Positions 32,653 to 41,576 of a stretch of DNA of 51,002 bases are shown piece after piece; positions within the stretch are counted from its first letter, which is position 1; every line of letters begins with the position of its first letter. Below the pieces are notes generated by a model, which did not search any database, was not told the DNA's origin, and saw nothing but the letters and a program-made list of their open reading frames with translations. The translations under genes and the position numbers were made by a program. This stretch comes from Negativicutes bacterium. Its GTDB lineage: Bacteria; Bacillota; JAAYKD01. The stretch is taken from assembly GCA_021372785.1 (NCBI GenBank), contig JAJFTT010000072.1:1-51002 (forward strand). Reading direction: 5' to 3'.

Positions 32653-32895
32653 TCAATCTGCGGAACGATTACCGCAACGCAACGCTAACGTTTCTCGTGA
32701 CAGTAACTGACTCCGCACCCGGACAGGCTGCTGAATTTCGCGCGAATTGCGTATCGAAGTAAAAATAACCGGCACTACGGCAATCCAGCCCAAACCGCTG
32801 ACACAGTTGGCAGCCCAGGTACCGCCGCAGGTAATCATGATCATGTAAGTGACGCCCTTGCCGCTCAGGGCACCGCCGGCAGCCAAACGGAGCAT
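32653..32895 (-). CDS. Possible small membrane protein or gene remnant
   Basis: This 80-codon frame was not recognised. It has a hydrophobic middle (VTYMIMITCGGTWAAN, then GLGWIAVVPVIFTSIR) and a basic, hydrophilic end. No ribosome site precedes the ATG, and an in-frame stop lies just upstream, so it may be the end of a decayed membrane protein gene. The terminator-like hairpin directly downstream is the main support. Confidence 0.3.
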   Translation of the reverse strand: MLRLAAGGALSGKGVTYMIMITCGGTWAANCVSGLGWIAVVPVIFTSIRNSREIQQPVRVRSQLLSRETLALRCGNRSAD

Positions 32896-33170
32896 GAGGG
32901 AGGCCGGTTAACGGGTAGATTGGCAGAATGCACGCTGCGGTATTTTGCCGGAGCCAGCCGGCTTTTCAGTTGGTCCTGCCTGAATTCACCCTGCCGCTGT
33001 AAAATTTATTTCGCTGCCCGTATGTCAGAACCCTTTTGTTTTCTCCGTGAAAATTTGCTTAGTTTCGTTGTAAAAAAGGAGATTTCAAGAACCTTGCGGA
33101 AATAAGCAAATAAAACAAACTGAAAGCAAACTGATTTTGGCAGTAAATTCCAAAGGGGGTGCGCAGATCG
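32896..33170. other. Gap before the helicase gene
   Basis: No gene, RNA or repeat was recognised here. There is no clear consensus promoter for the helicase; AAAGGGGG at 33153-33158 is its ribosome site. Confidence 0.4.
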
Positions 33171-35351
33171 ATGAGTGATATTTTGAAGAACCTCAATCAG
33201 CAGCAATTAGAAGCGGTCACTGCAACCGAAGGCTATATTCGGGTGATTGCCGGCGCCGGTTCCGGAAAAACACGGGCTTTGGCGCACCGCTTCGCTTATT
33301 TAGTCAATCAAGTCGGTATCATGCCCTCCCATATCCTCTGCGTTACCTTCACCAACAAATCAGCCAATGAAATGAAGCAGCGCATCCGTCTGCTGACCGG
33401 CGACAGCGATACCGGTTACATCAGTACCTTCCACAGTTTTTGTGTCTCGGTGCTGCAGGAAGACAGCAACGCGGTATCCTATCCCAAAAGTTTTCTGGTG
33501 CTGGATAATTCGGATATTGATGATATGCTGAAGATCATTTATGAAGAGCGCAACCTGACGCTGCGCCATATGACCTTCTCCCGCGCGCGTGAATTGATTG
33601 AGATCCGAAAAATCTTGCGAGAACCGGACTATTATGAAGCGATGATTGCGATGTCAATCGATCAGCTGCATCAAAAATACCTGGAGGCCACGGAAACCTT
33701 TGAAATCATCTTCTATGGCTATCTCTATCAGGAAAAGAAATGTTTCGGGCTCGATTACAACGATCTGATTAAATACACGCTTTTTATTTTTGACAGCAAT
33801 GAGGAAATTCGCTTAAAATGGCAGCAGCGACTGGAATATATCATGATCGATGAATATCAGGATATCGATAACCTGCAGTACCGTCTGATGAAGGTGCTGT
33901 GTGATTATCATAAAAATCTTTTCATAGTCGGTGATCCGGATCAGACGATTTACACCTGGCGGGGAGCCAATGTGCGGCTGCTGCTCGATTTTGACCGTCA
34001 GTTCCCCCAGGTAAAAACGATTCTGATGATGCAGAATTACCGTTCCACCCCACAGATCATTGCGGTTGCCAACTCTTTGATCAGCAAAAATCAAACCAGA
34101 ATCAAAAAAGACCTGATCGCTACCCGCCCCGCTGGCGCTGCGGTGATTTATCATCATGCCAAAACCGCGCAATTGGAGGCGCACTGGATTGTGACTCAGA
34201 TCAAACAGTTGCTCGCTCAGGGCGCGGCTTTGCATGAAATCACCATTCTCTACCGCGCTCATTTTCTGACCCGCACTTTGGAAGAAGTGTTTCTCAAAGA
34301 AGAGCTGCCGTATACGATCTTCAGCGGCGTCCAGTTTTTTAGCCGTATGGAAATCAAGGATACCCTGGCTTATTTACGCCTGATCGTTTTTAAGGATGAC
34401 CTCTCCTTTCGCCGGGTTGCCAATCTGCCGAAGCGCAACATTGGCGAACGCCGGATGAAATTTCTGCAGAGTTATGCAGAAAAAAACCAATGCTCCCTCT
34501 ACGCCGCCCTGGAGGGTAATATTGAAGAGGAGATTTTTAAAAATACCAAAGCCAGGCAACTGCTCCGCCTCGTTGAACACTTTGCGGATCGATACCAAAC
34601 CACAGCGATCTCGGTCCTGCTGAGCGATGTACTGGATCAAAGCGGCTATGAAGCCATGCTGCGCACCGAAGGCAATCAGGAACGTCTGGATAATCTGGCG
34701 GAACTGAAGCAATCGGTCTATGATTACGAGGTTTCCTGCGGCGAAGAAAGCACCCTGGAACACTATCTGTCCCATGTCGCCATGCTGACCAATACCGACG
34801 CGGTGACCGCTAAGAACACAGTCAAACTGATGACCGTACACACGGCCAAAGGGCTTGAATTTCCTTATGTCTTTCTTTGCGGTCTGGAGGAAGGTGTCTT
34901 CCCGTCCAAAAAAACTTCTACTGCGGAAGCTATGGAGGAAGAGCGCCGACTGGCTTTTGTAGCCATCACCCGCGCGGAAAAAGCGCTGTTCCTGACCGAT
35001 TCCGAGGGCAGCAACCTGGACGGATCTTACCGCTATCCTTCGCGTTTTCTGCTGAATATTGATCAATCTTTGCTGACCTATACGCATGAACTCGATGACA
35101 GTCTGATCAAAGATGCCACTTGGCAAATCAGCAACAGTGAGAACCAGCTGCAGGCAAAAAACAGTGACCTCACTTTTCAGACAGGTGACCGCATCATACA
35201 CAGCATCATGGGCGCCGGCGAAGTGATCGCCATTGACCGTGACCTCGCGGCCTACGTCATCCAGTTTGATCTGTTGGATACGGTGCGAAAAATCAGCTTT
35301 AAAGTCCCTCTGACAGCGGAAACGCCAAACGAACGGGAACTTCGGTCCTGA
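33171..35351 (+). CDS. UvrD/PcrA-like superfamily 1 DNA helicase
   Basis: This protein of about 726 aa is a 3'-5' helicase. Motifs in order: NQQQLEAV (Q motif), VIAGAGSGKTRALAHR (Walker A), YISTFHSF (Ia), YIMIDEYQDIDNLQYRL (Walker B), VGDPDQTIYTWRGA (III), NYRSTPQI (IV), MTVHTAKGLEFPYVFLCG (V) and EEERRLAFVAITRAE (VI). The C-terminal ~60 residues carry the GDRIIHSIMGAGEVIAID Tudor-like segment of PcrA that contacts RNA polymerase. ATG 33171 is preferred; a GTG at 33159 is open. It runs into the ktrBA genes on the same strand. Confidence 0.92.
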   Translation: MSDILKNLNQQQLEAVTATEGYIRVIAGAGSGKTRALAHRFAYLVNQVGIMPSHILCVTFTNKSANEMKQRIRLLTGDSDTGYISTFHSFCVSVLQEDSNAVSYPKSFLVLDNSDIDDMLKIIYEERNLTLRHMTFSRARELIEIRKILREPDYYEAMIAMSIDQLHQKYLEATETFEIIFYGYLYQEKKCFGLDYNDLIKYTLFIFDSNEEIRLKWQQRLEYIMIDEYQDIDNLQYRLMKVLCDYHKNLFIVGDPDQTIYTWRGANVRLLLDFDRQFPQVKTILMMQNYRSTPQIIAVANSLISKNQTRIKKDLIATRPAGAAVIYHHAKTAQLEAHWIVTQIKQLLAQGAALHEITILYRAHFLTRTLEEVFLKEELPYTIFSGVQFFSRMEIKDTLAYLRLIVFKDDLSFRRVANLPKRNIGERRMKFLQSYAEKNQCSLYAALEGNIEEEIFKNTKARQLLRLVEHFADRYQTTAISVLLSDVLDQSGYEAMLRTEGNQERLDNLAELKQSVYDYEVSCGEESTLEHYLSHVAMLTNTDAVTAKNTVKLMTVHTAKGLEFPYVFLCGLEEGVFPSKKTSTAEAMEEERRLAFVAITRAEKALFLTDSEGSNLDGSYRYPSRFLLNIDQSLLTYTHELDDSLIKDATWQISNSENQLQAKNSDLTFQTGDRIIHSIMGAGEVIAIDRDLAAYVIQFDLLDTVRKISFKVPLTAETPNERELRS

Positions 35352-35463
35352 TCATCGTCTTTTTTTCATGGTGCTGCGATGCATCGGCAGAATTAAACAG
35401 GCAAACAGTCAGCCTGATTCGACTTGCAGGAAAGTCTGCCGATCCGGAAAGGAACAAACGGTT

Positions 35464-36801
35464 ATGCCATCAAAAGCGCGGTTCGGCGCGAGGCGAATCT
35501 TAGCGGCCGGTTTTGCCTTGATCATTCTCTGCGGCGCTTTGTTATTAATGCTGCCGCCGGCCAGCAGGAATGGAGAATCCATTCCTTTCCTCAACGCTCT
35601 CTTCACCGCCACCTCTGCCACCTGTGTCACGGGTTTGGTTGTCTATGATACCTGGACGCAATTCAGCCTGTTTGGTCAGGTAATCATCCTCTTGCTGGTT
35701 CAGATCGGCGGACTCGGTTTTATGACTTTCACCATTCTCTTTTCCATGGCCCTGGGTAAACGGGTCGGCTTGAAAGAGCGCGGTTACTTAATGGAAGCCG
35801 TCAGCGCCTTTCAGTTGGGCGGTGTGGTCAGATTAGCCAAACACATTCTGCTTGGCACGCTTTTTTTTGAAAGTCTGGGCGCAATTCTGCTCTTCAGCCG
35901 ATTTTGGCAGCGTTTTGGTCTGACCGGCGGAATTTGGTTTGCCATTTTCCATTCCGTTTCTGCTTTTTGCAACGCCGGTTTTGATCTGATGGGTTCCATC
36001 CGGCCATTCGCTTCTTTTACTCCTTTTGCGAATGACCCTCTTGTCAATCTGACCCTCATCGGTCTGATCATCATCGGTGGCATCGGCTTTGTGATCTGGG
36101 ACGATCTGCTGAAAAATCGCTGGCATTACGGCAGTTATCTGCTGCATACCAAGGTCACGCTCGTCTCTACCGGCCTCGTTTTATGTGTTTCCGCGGCTTT
36201 ATTTTATTTTTTGGAAAAAGACGTCTCTTTCGCCGGTCTCAGCGGCGGAGGCAAGCTGCTCGCCGCTCTGTTTCAGGCTGTCACCCCAAGAACGGCAGGC
36301 TTCAACACAGTTGACACCGCTGCTCTCAGCCAGGGCGGTTCCCTGCTCACTATGCTGCTGATGGCAATCGGCGCCGCTCCCGGCTCTACCGGCGGCGGTA
36401 TTAAAATTACTACATTTGTTGTCATTTTATCGGCTGTATGGGCAAATCTGCAACGGCGGGATGACGTTGAAATCTTTCATCGCCGTCTGGAGACAAGTCA
36501 GATCAAAAGAGCTTTTCTCAGCGCTGCTTTTTATTTTATCTTGTTGAGCTCGGCTTGTCTGCTGATTTTAGCCACGCAAAATCTGACTCTCAAAGATGCG
36601 CTGTTTGAAACATTTTCCGCAATCGGCACGGTGGGACTCAGTATGGGAATCACCCGTGAACTGCTTCCCTTCTCCAAACTGGTGATCATCCTGCTGATGT
36701 ATGCCGGCCGGGTCGGCAGCTTAACCATTTTTCTAGCCGCTACGGAACATCGCAGCGTCAGCCCCCTGAGAAGCCCGGAAGGTAAAATTATCGTTGGATA
36801 G
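35464..36801 (+). CDS. ktrB: Potassium uptake channel subunit KtrB (TrkH family)
   Basis: This protein of about 445 aa has four M1-P-M2 repeats. The four pore loops are visible: TSATCVTGL, SAFCNAGF, TPRTAGFNT and SAIGTVGLSMG, each with the filter Gly. The APGSTGGGIKITT segment forms the gating loop of Ktr channels. It takes up K+ driven by Na+ or the membrane potential with KtrA as the cytoplasmic gate. ATG 35464 has AAAGGA about ten bases upstream; the frame is open back to 35368 without a better site. ktrA follows at once. Confidence 0.92.
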   Translation: MPSKARFGARRILAAGFALIILCGALLLMLPPASRNGESIPFLNALFTATSATCVTGLVVYDTWTQFSLFGQVIILLLVQIGGLGFMTFTILFSMALGKRVGLKERGYLMEAVSAFQLGGVVRLAKHILLGTLFFESLGAILLFSRFWQRFGLTGGIWFAIFHSVSAFCNAGFDLMGSIRPFASFTPFANDPLVNLTLIGLIIIGGIGFVIWDDLLKNRWHYGSYLLHTKVTLVSTGLVLCVSAALFYFLEKDVSFAGLSGGGKLLAALFQAVTPRTAGFNTVDTAALSQGGSLLTMLLMAIGAAPGSTGGGIKITTFVVILSAVWANLQRRDDVEIFHRRLETSQIKRAFLSAAFYFILLSSACLLILATQNLTLKDALFETFSAIGTVGLSMGITRELLPFSKLVIILLMYAGRVGSLTIFLAATEHRSVSPLRSPEGKIIVG

Positions 36802-36811
36802 GAGGAATATG

Positions 36812-37462
36812 ATGAGACCAATGCTGGTAATCGGTCTTGGCCATTTCGGCAGCAATCTGGCCCGGAAGCTGACCGAATTGGGTAATGAGGTGATGGCAGT
36901 CGATATCGATGAGGAACTGGTGAATAAAATTGCTCCTTTTGTCACCAGAGCCCAAATTGGCGACTGCATGGAAATTGAGGTACTGCAGGCGCTCGATGTC
37001 AGGAGTTTTGATGTCTGTTTTGTCTGCATCAGCGATAATTTTCAGTCTTCACTGGAAATTACTTCCTTGTTGAAAGAACTCGGCGCCCGCTGTGTCATCT
37101 CCAAAACGGACCGGGAAATTCAAGCGAAGTTTTTACGTAAAATCGGAGCGGATGAGGTGATCTATCCGGAAAGAGACATGGCGCAGCGCACCGCTGTAAA
37201 ATATAGCATTGCCAATGCTTTTGAGTATTATGAACTGACGCCGGAATATGCCATTCTGGAAATCGCAGTACCGGGAAGCTGGGTTGGCAAGAGTATACGG
37301 TCGTTGAATGTGCGCACCGCTCATCATATCAATATCATCGGCGTAAAACGCAACGGTCAAATGACGCCAATAACCAATCCCGATTACGTTTTTATTCAAG
37401 AGGAGCATTTGGTGGCTGCCGGCAGTAAAAGCGACCTGCTCCAGCTGCTAAAGAAAAATTAA
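36812..37462 (+). CDS. ktrA: Potassium uptake regulatory subunit KtrA (RCK protein)
   Basis: This protein of about 216 aa forms the ring that gates KtrB. The Rossmann RCK-N domain starts MLVIGLGHFGSNLARKL and has DIDEELVN and VCISDNFQSS; the RCK-C domain is the last ~80 residues (VGKSIRSLNVRTAHHINIIG). ATP/ADP bind the Rossmann site, and c-di-AMP can bind RCK-C in relatives. AGGAGG lies six bases before ATG 36812; an ATG three bases earlier and a TTG at 36794 are alternatives. Confidence 0.93.
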   Translation: MRPMLVIGLGHFGSNLARKLTELGNEVMAVDIDEELVNKIAPFVTRAQIGDCMEIEVLQALDVRSFDVCFVCISDNFQSSLEITSLLKELGARCVISKTDREIQAKFLRKIGADEVIYPERDMAQRTAVKYSIANAFEYYELTPEYAILEIAVPGSWVGKSIRSLNVRTAHHINIIGVKRNGQMTPITNPDYVFIQEEHLVAAGSKSDLLQLLKKN

Positions 37463-37537
37463 GAAATCCAAAGCAAGACAAAGCCTTCCTCCCGCAATCA
37501 GCCTGTATATTGAAGCTTGATTGCCGCTGCCGCCCAT

Positions 37538-37603
37538 AAAAAAACCTGCCCCAACATCTGCCGGTGCGATCCTCAGACGGCAGATATTTGGCCAGGTTTG
37601 TTT
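37538..37603. terminator. Strong terminator between ktrA and the unknown gene
   Basis: A long stem pairs AACCTG..CCAA..ATCTGCCG (37543-37563) with CGGCAGAT..TTGG..CAGGTT (37578-37598). The minus strand has a run of seven T residues, so it mainly ends the gene at 37620; it may also stop ktrA. Confidence 0.85.
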
Positions 37604-37619
37604 ACTTCTACGAATCGCT

Positions 37620-38471
37620 TCAGACTTCCCGGTTGGAGTCTTTCCTTTTTTCATAATGCCTGTTGATAAAATAGCTGAAGTTGCCAAGAATTAAAAAAGC
37701 TATGATGATGATATGCCCAAGCGATTGCGCATCCATAGCGGAAACTGCCGAAGCCGGGTGCCCTGCCAACATTTCCAAATAGGCTGCGCCGCCGATCCCT
37801 CCGACGACACCTTTCAATAAGCCGGATTGATAATAATTGTAGCATACCGGAGTAGAAACCGCGGTACAAGCCGTGAGTACATCAATACTCTCCGTTGCAT
37901 ACCACATATTGATCCAACCGTGCGGCCCGGGGTCGGTTCCATAGAAAGAAAACACACAGGCAAAATCACTTGCTTTGGTGATTGTCTTCATGATCGGCAG
38001 CTCCGACAATTTTGTGCCATATTTGTCGATACCGCCCAAAGCTCCGGAAAGATCTGTTCTTGATTGTTCCATAAATGACTGATAGTTCACAATAAATCCC
38101 AGATGCACAACGTCTTGACCATAGACCTTCCCCATTTCTTTGATGATGGGATCGATCCACAGCGAGGACAGGCTGTTGGAATCCGCTGTGGTGGCAATCA
38201 TCACCACTTTATGTCCCAATTCAAAAGAACGGCGCAGCAGCACTTCGGCAGGCGGTTTTGTTTCTGTCATGGCAGAAGCGCTTGTATCAAAAGAATAGAG
38301 TACGACACTATCCGCCGGTAAAGCATTGATGTAGTCCCAGCTGGCCAGCGTAGATTCTTCCGCAGGTACCGGCAAGCCGATCGGAAAAAAAAGAACTCCG
38401 GCAATCCCCAGAAACATTGTAAGGTATAAGATACGCTGATCGACTTTCATGAGTCTTTGATACCAGGGCAC
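37620..38471 (-). CDS. Unknown protein with two TM helices and a large central domain
   Basis: This 283-aa product was not recognised as a named family. A TM helix (LYLTMFLGIAGVLFFPIGLP, about residues 15-34) is followed by a ~200-residue domain with VVLYSFDTSASAMTETKPPAEVLLRR and IDKYGTKLSELPIMKTI segments, and a second TM helix (LGHIIIIAFLILGNFSYFI) with a basic tail. The domain has a Rossmann-like alternation (VVMIATTADSNS, VHLGFIV). The start is GTG at 38471 with GGAGGG six bases upstream. It has its own consensus promoter and a structured leader of about 145 nt, so it is tightly controlled. Confidence 0.6.
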   Translation of the reverse strand: MPWYQRLMKVDQRILYLTMFLGIAGVLFFPIGLPVPAEESTLASWDYINALPADSVVLYSFDTSASAMTETKPPAEVLLRRSFELGHKVVMIATTADSNSLSSLWIDPIIKEMGKVYGQDVVHLGFIVNYQSFMEQSRTDLSGALGGIDKYGTKLSELPIMKTITKASDFACVFSFYGTDPGPHGWINMWYATESIDVLTACTAVSTPVCYNYYQSGLLKGVVGGIGGAAYLEMLAGHPASAVSAMDAQSLGHIIIIAFLILGNFSYFINRHYEKRKDSNREV

Positions 38472-38617
38472 GGTAATCCCTCCATTTCATTTGGCAGGTT
38501 TCCAGCGGCAGGGCATGGCCCGTTGGTACGCTTTGGCTTACATAGGACTCACCTTATTTCGTCTGTAAAATACCCGCAAAAGAATATTTTGCCTGTTAGA
38601 GATGAATCATTTATTTT
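38472..38617 (-). promoter_or_regulatory. Structured 5' leader, riboswitch-like
   Basis: On the minus strand the leader contains a GCAAAA-TATTC-TTTTGC hairpin, the segment AAGGTGAGTCCTATGTAAGC, a GGGC-CAT-GCCC hairpin and GGAAACCTGCC about 15 nt before the GGAGGG site. AGGTGAG..TCCTAT recalls the core of the M-box (Mg) riboswitch, and ACCTGCC recalls the cobalamin box, but neither consensus is complete. Treat it as an unassigned cis-regulatory RNA. Confidence 0.45.
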
Positions 38618-38623
38618 ACGACA

Positions 38624-38652
38624 ATTATAATGCTATTCCAACAATATGTCAA
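38624..38652 (-). promoter_or_regulatory. Perfect-consensus promoter
   Basis: On the minus strand TTGACA (38652-38647) and TATAAT (38629-38624) are exactly 17 bp apart. It drives the leader and the unknown two-TM gene. Confidence 0.88.
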
Positions 38653-38791
38653 GCAAAACAGATCTTTTCTGCTAAAAAATATCACCGGGGCCGGCCGATT
38701 GCAAAGCCAGCTCTGCCTGTGGTATCCTTTTCTCCGCTTACCCGAAGTGGATAACCGGAAATTCGATGGCGTTCTGGGAAGGATGATGACC

Positions 38792-39469
38792 ATGAAAAAA
38801 CAACTTCGGGAAGCTGAATACGACCCTTATACCGGCTTGCGCTTCTATTCCGCCCTGACACACGGGATCGGGGCGCTGCTCGCTTTTGCCGGCACTCTGC
38901 TGTTGCTGCAAAAAGCGCGGCGCCTGTCACTGCCGCCGCAGTCGCTGCCGGCTGTGCTGATTTACGGCACATCCGCCGTCTGCCTTTTTACGGCAAGCAG
39001 CTTGTATCATAGTCTGCGGACTGGCATTTCCGGGCGTCTGGCTTTGCGAAAGCTGGATCACAGCATGATTTATTGCCTGATTGCCGGCACTTATACCCCC
39101 ATCTGCTTAGTTTCCCTGGCCGGCAGCGGCGGGGAACTGCTGTTTGCTGTGGTCTGGCTGATTGCACTGGGCGGTACCATTCTCAGTATTTTCTGGATTG
39201 GCATGCCGCGCTGGCTTGCTGCCGCCATCTATATCGCAATGGGCTGGCTGGCGGTTTTCGTGATCGGTCCCCTGCTGAGCAGATTGTCTTTGGCAGCCCT
39301 TGGCTGGTTATTCGGCGGCGGATTCTTCTACACGGTTGGCGGTGTGCTTTACGCTCTCAAATGGCCCGGCCGCGATCATCCCCGTTTCGGTTTTCACGAA
39401 GTGTTTCATGTTTTTGTGGTGCTGGGCAGCATCTGCCATTTTGTCTTGATTTACCAATTTGTTATTTAA
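38792..39469 (+). CDS. Hemolysin III/PAQR-family membrane protein
   Basis: This protein of about 225 aa has seven TM helices. The conserved PAQR-type residues are present: FTASSLYHSL, LDHSMIYCLIAGTYTPICL and FGFHEVFHVFVVLGSICHF, whose Ser, Asp and three His form the presumed zinc site of these hydrolase-like proteins. The bacterial role is unclear (YqfA/hemolysin III). GGGAAGG lies nine bases before ATG 38792; the longer open frame overlaps the opposite-strand promoter. Confidence 0.9.
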   Translation: MKKQLREAEYDPYTGLRFYSALTHGIGALLAFAGTLLLLQKARRLSLPPQSLPAVLIYGTSAVCLFTASSLYHSLRTGISGRLALRKLDHSMIYCLIAGTYTPICLVSLAGSGGELLFAVVWLIALGGTILSIFWIGMPRWLAAAIYIAMGWLAVFVIGPLLSRLSLAALGWLFGGGFFYTVGGVLYALKWPGRDHPRFGFHEVFHVFVVLGSICHFVLIYQFVI

Positions 39470-39528
39470 GTAACCTCCAGACTGCCAGCCCGTTGGAACC
39501 GTTAAAAAAAAAAGCCGCAGCATGATTG

Positions 39529-39599
39529 TGAACCGCTCCTTACAGTGTAGTCTCGAATTTTTATTCTTGCGAGTATCTACTCTATGGGGGAGCGGTTCA
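39529..39599. repeat. Long imperfect hairpin element
   Basis: TGAACCGCTCC (39529-39539) pairs perfectly with GGAGCGGTTCA (39589-39599), and an inner arm CTCG/CGAG with partial pairing extends the dyad. It lies between convergent genes just after an A run (T run on the minus strand at 39504-39513). It may be a terminator of the M20 gene or a small mobile hairpin; no second copy was seen in the window. Confidence 0.55.
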
Positions 39600-39627
39600 A
39601 AGATTTCTGCCGGGGCTCTTTTTTTAA

Positions 39628-41019
39628 TTATTTCTGGCCGGGGGCTTTTATTTCCGGTGGAATCGGGCATTGATAGGGCTGGCCGCCGGTTGCTTCCAGG
39701 AATTCCGCTTTGGCTTTGGCGACGGTTTCCGGATCACGCAGCAGATTGCCTGCCGCATCCGCCATCACTTTAGCGGCATAAATCATGCCTTTATGACCGA
39801 TGCTCATACCGGAGCAGGCAGTGATCTGCCAGCTATGTCCGGGAGCACCCAGATTATCGGTGGCAGTACCGAATGAAGCGCAGGGAACGATATGCTGAAC
39901 ATCACCGACATCGGTCGAACCGCCACCAATTTTTCCGGTGGCAATCATGGGAGAGACATCGGCGGCGATTTCCGTGCCTTCCGGCAGATTCATCTGCTTC
40001 AAAGCGGCGGGATACTGGACCGGCTGCTGTTCATTGAGGCGTTTGGCAAAAGCCAGTTCTTCCGCAGTCCAAGCTTCCGGCGGAATTGCCTTCATGCTTT
40101 CATACAGGACAGTAGCCAGTACCTTGTTGGGCAGGGTATTATGGCAGCCGCCCAGGAATTCGATTTCCATTTCGGTTTCGGTCATCATCGCAGCACCTTT
40201 GCCTACTTTGATCAGCCGTGCATAGACTTCGTCGATGACACTGCGTTTCGGGCCGCGCACATAATACCAAACGGAGGCTTTATCCGGCACAATATTGGGC
40301 GCCATGCCGCCTTCTTTGATGACATAGTGAATTCTCACATCGGTTGTGACGTGTTCCCTGAGGTAATTGGCGCCGACATTCATCAATTCCACGGCGTCGA
40401 GCGCGCTGCGGCCGTTATGCGGATCGCCGCCGGCATGCGCAGTGCGGCCTCTGAAATGAAAGACGGCAGAGTTAAGACCATTGGAACTATCCAAGCCAAC
40501 ATAGTTGCCGCGGCCGGGATGATACGCCAAAGCCAAATCCAGACCATCAAAAGCGCCGCCGCGTGCCATGAAGGTTTTTCCGGTCAGAACTTCTTCGGCA
40601 GGGCAGCCATAGAAGATGATCGTGCCGGACAGGTGATTTTCAATCATTTCCTGCTTTAATCCGATTACGGCACCCAGGGTCGCTACGCCCAGCAAATTAT
40701 GGCCGCAGCCCTGGCCGGGGGCATTGGGAATCACCGGATCAAGCTCTGTGCCGGCTTTTTGGCTGAGCCCGGGCAAAGCATCGTACTCGGCCAGAAAACC
40801 GATGACAGGCTTACCTGAGCCCCAGGAAGCCATAAAAGCAGTAGGCAGGCCGGCGACTTCGTCTTGCAAGCGGAAGCCATCGTCCGCCAGGAATTTTTTC
40901 AGGGCGGCTACGGCTTTGTATTCCGTGTAAGCCGGTTCCGGGTTTTCCCAGATGTAGTCGCTGATTTGAATCAGTTCTTTGCGTCTTGCTTCGATCGTCT
41001 TTAATGCGATTTCGTTCAT
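39628..41019 (-). CDS. M20 amidohydrolase, AbgB/p-aminobenzoyl-glutamate hydrolase-like
   Basis: This protein of about 463 aa has FLAEYDALPGLSQKAGT (metal Asp), PGQGCGHNLLG (His), YGCPAEEVLTGKT (Glu pair), AYHPGR, and the dimerisation segment FHFRGRTAHAGGDPHNGRSALDA. The C-terminal APGHSWQITACSGMSIGHKGM is diagnostic for the AbgB branch. It probably cleaves a folate fragment or another N-acyl amino acid. ATG 41019 has AAGGAG eight bases upstream. A decayed copy of the same gene lies immediately upstream. Confidence 0.9.
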   Translation of the reverse strand: MNEIALKTIEARRKELIQISDYIWENPEPAYTEYKAVAALKKFLADDGFRLQDEVAGLPTAFMASWGSGKPVIGFLAEYDALPGLSQKAGTELDPVIPNAPGQGCGHNLLGVATLGAVIGLKQEMIENHLSGTIIFYGCPAEEVLTGKTFMARGGAFDGLDLALAYHPGRGNYVGLDSSNGLNSAVFHFRGRTAHAGGDPHNGRSALDAVELMNVGANYLREHVTTDVRIHYVIKEGGMAPNIVPDKASVWYYVRGPKRSVIDEVYARLIKVGKGAAMMTETEMEIEFLGGCHNTLPNKVLATVLYESMKAIPPEAWTAEELAFAKRLNEQQPVQYPAALKQMNLPEGTEIAADVSPMIATGKIGGGSTDVGDVQHIVPCASFGTATDNLGAPGHSWQITACSGMSIGHKGMIYAAKVMADAAGNLLRDPETVAKAKAEFLEATGGQPYQCPIPPEIKAPGQK

Positions 41020-41075
41020 CGGAACAACTCCTTTACTTTTATTCAATTTGATTCAACTTGGTACAGAAGATGAAA

Positions 41076-41413
41076 TCAGAACGTTCCGGGGACTCTGACT
41101 TCAACCGGAATGGGACATTGATCAGATGCATCCTTGGTTGCTTCAGCAAATTCAGCCCCGGCAGTTTCGATTCGATCCGATTCGCCCAAGCAGCCGGTCG
41201 GCCGCTTAAATATTCGTTTTGGCTTTATAAATCATTCCTTTATGACCGGGACCGGAGCCGGCACAAGCGATAATCTGCCGGCAGCACTTCTTTGATGACA
41301 GCGACCGCTATGAATTCTTGCTAAGCCGTTTCGGGATTTACCCACAAATAATCATTCAGATCGACCAGATGTGCTCTGCGTTTTTCAATCACTCTTTGCG
41401 CAATCTCATTCAT
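41076..41413 (-). pseudogene. Decayed, internally deleted copy of the AbgB-like gene
   Basis: On the minus strand ATG 41413, after AAGGAG, encodes MNEIAQRVIEKRRAHLVDLN, closely matching the first residues of the intact neighbour. A TAG follows at about codon 30. After about 46 codons it jumps to a C-terminal match (QIIACAGSGPGHKGMIYKAK) with stops and frameshifts, ending with QCPIPVEVRVPG. About 1 kb of the middle is missing relative to the intact 1.39-kb gene. It is the remains of a tandem duplication. Confidence 0.88.
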
Positions 41414-41576
41414 TGCATCAACTCCTTTTCTTCTCTTCTCTATTTCTCAAACGCCTTGCGGCATTGAAAACAGTCGGACCAGAAAAGACAGTCCCCATCC
41501 GTTCCCATGCTCCTGCGCAGATACGGCAGAACATTTTTCACGCCGCGCTCCCGCCTTGTTCTGCCATCCGTTCAGC

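Noticed and set aside
34374-35201. 275-codon minus-strand frame inside the helicase gene
   Set aside because: It is antisense to helicase motifs and has no family features.
38472-38617. Complete cobalamin or M-box riboswitch
   Set aside because: Only fragments match. The cobalamin GCCACTG core and the second half of the M-box are absent, so it is left unassigned.
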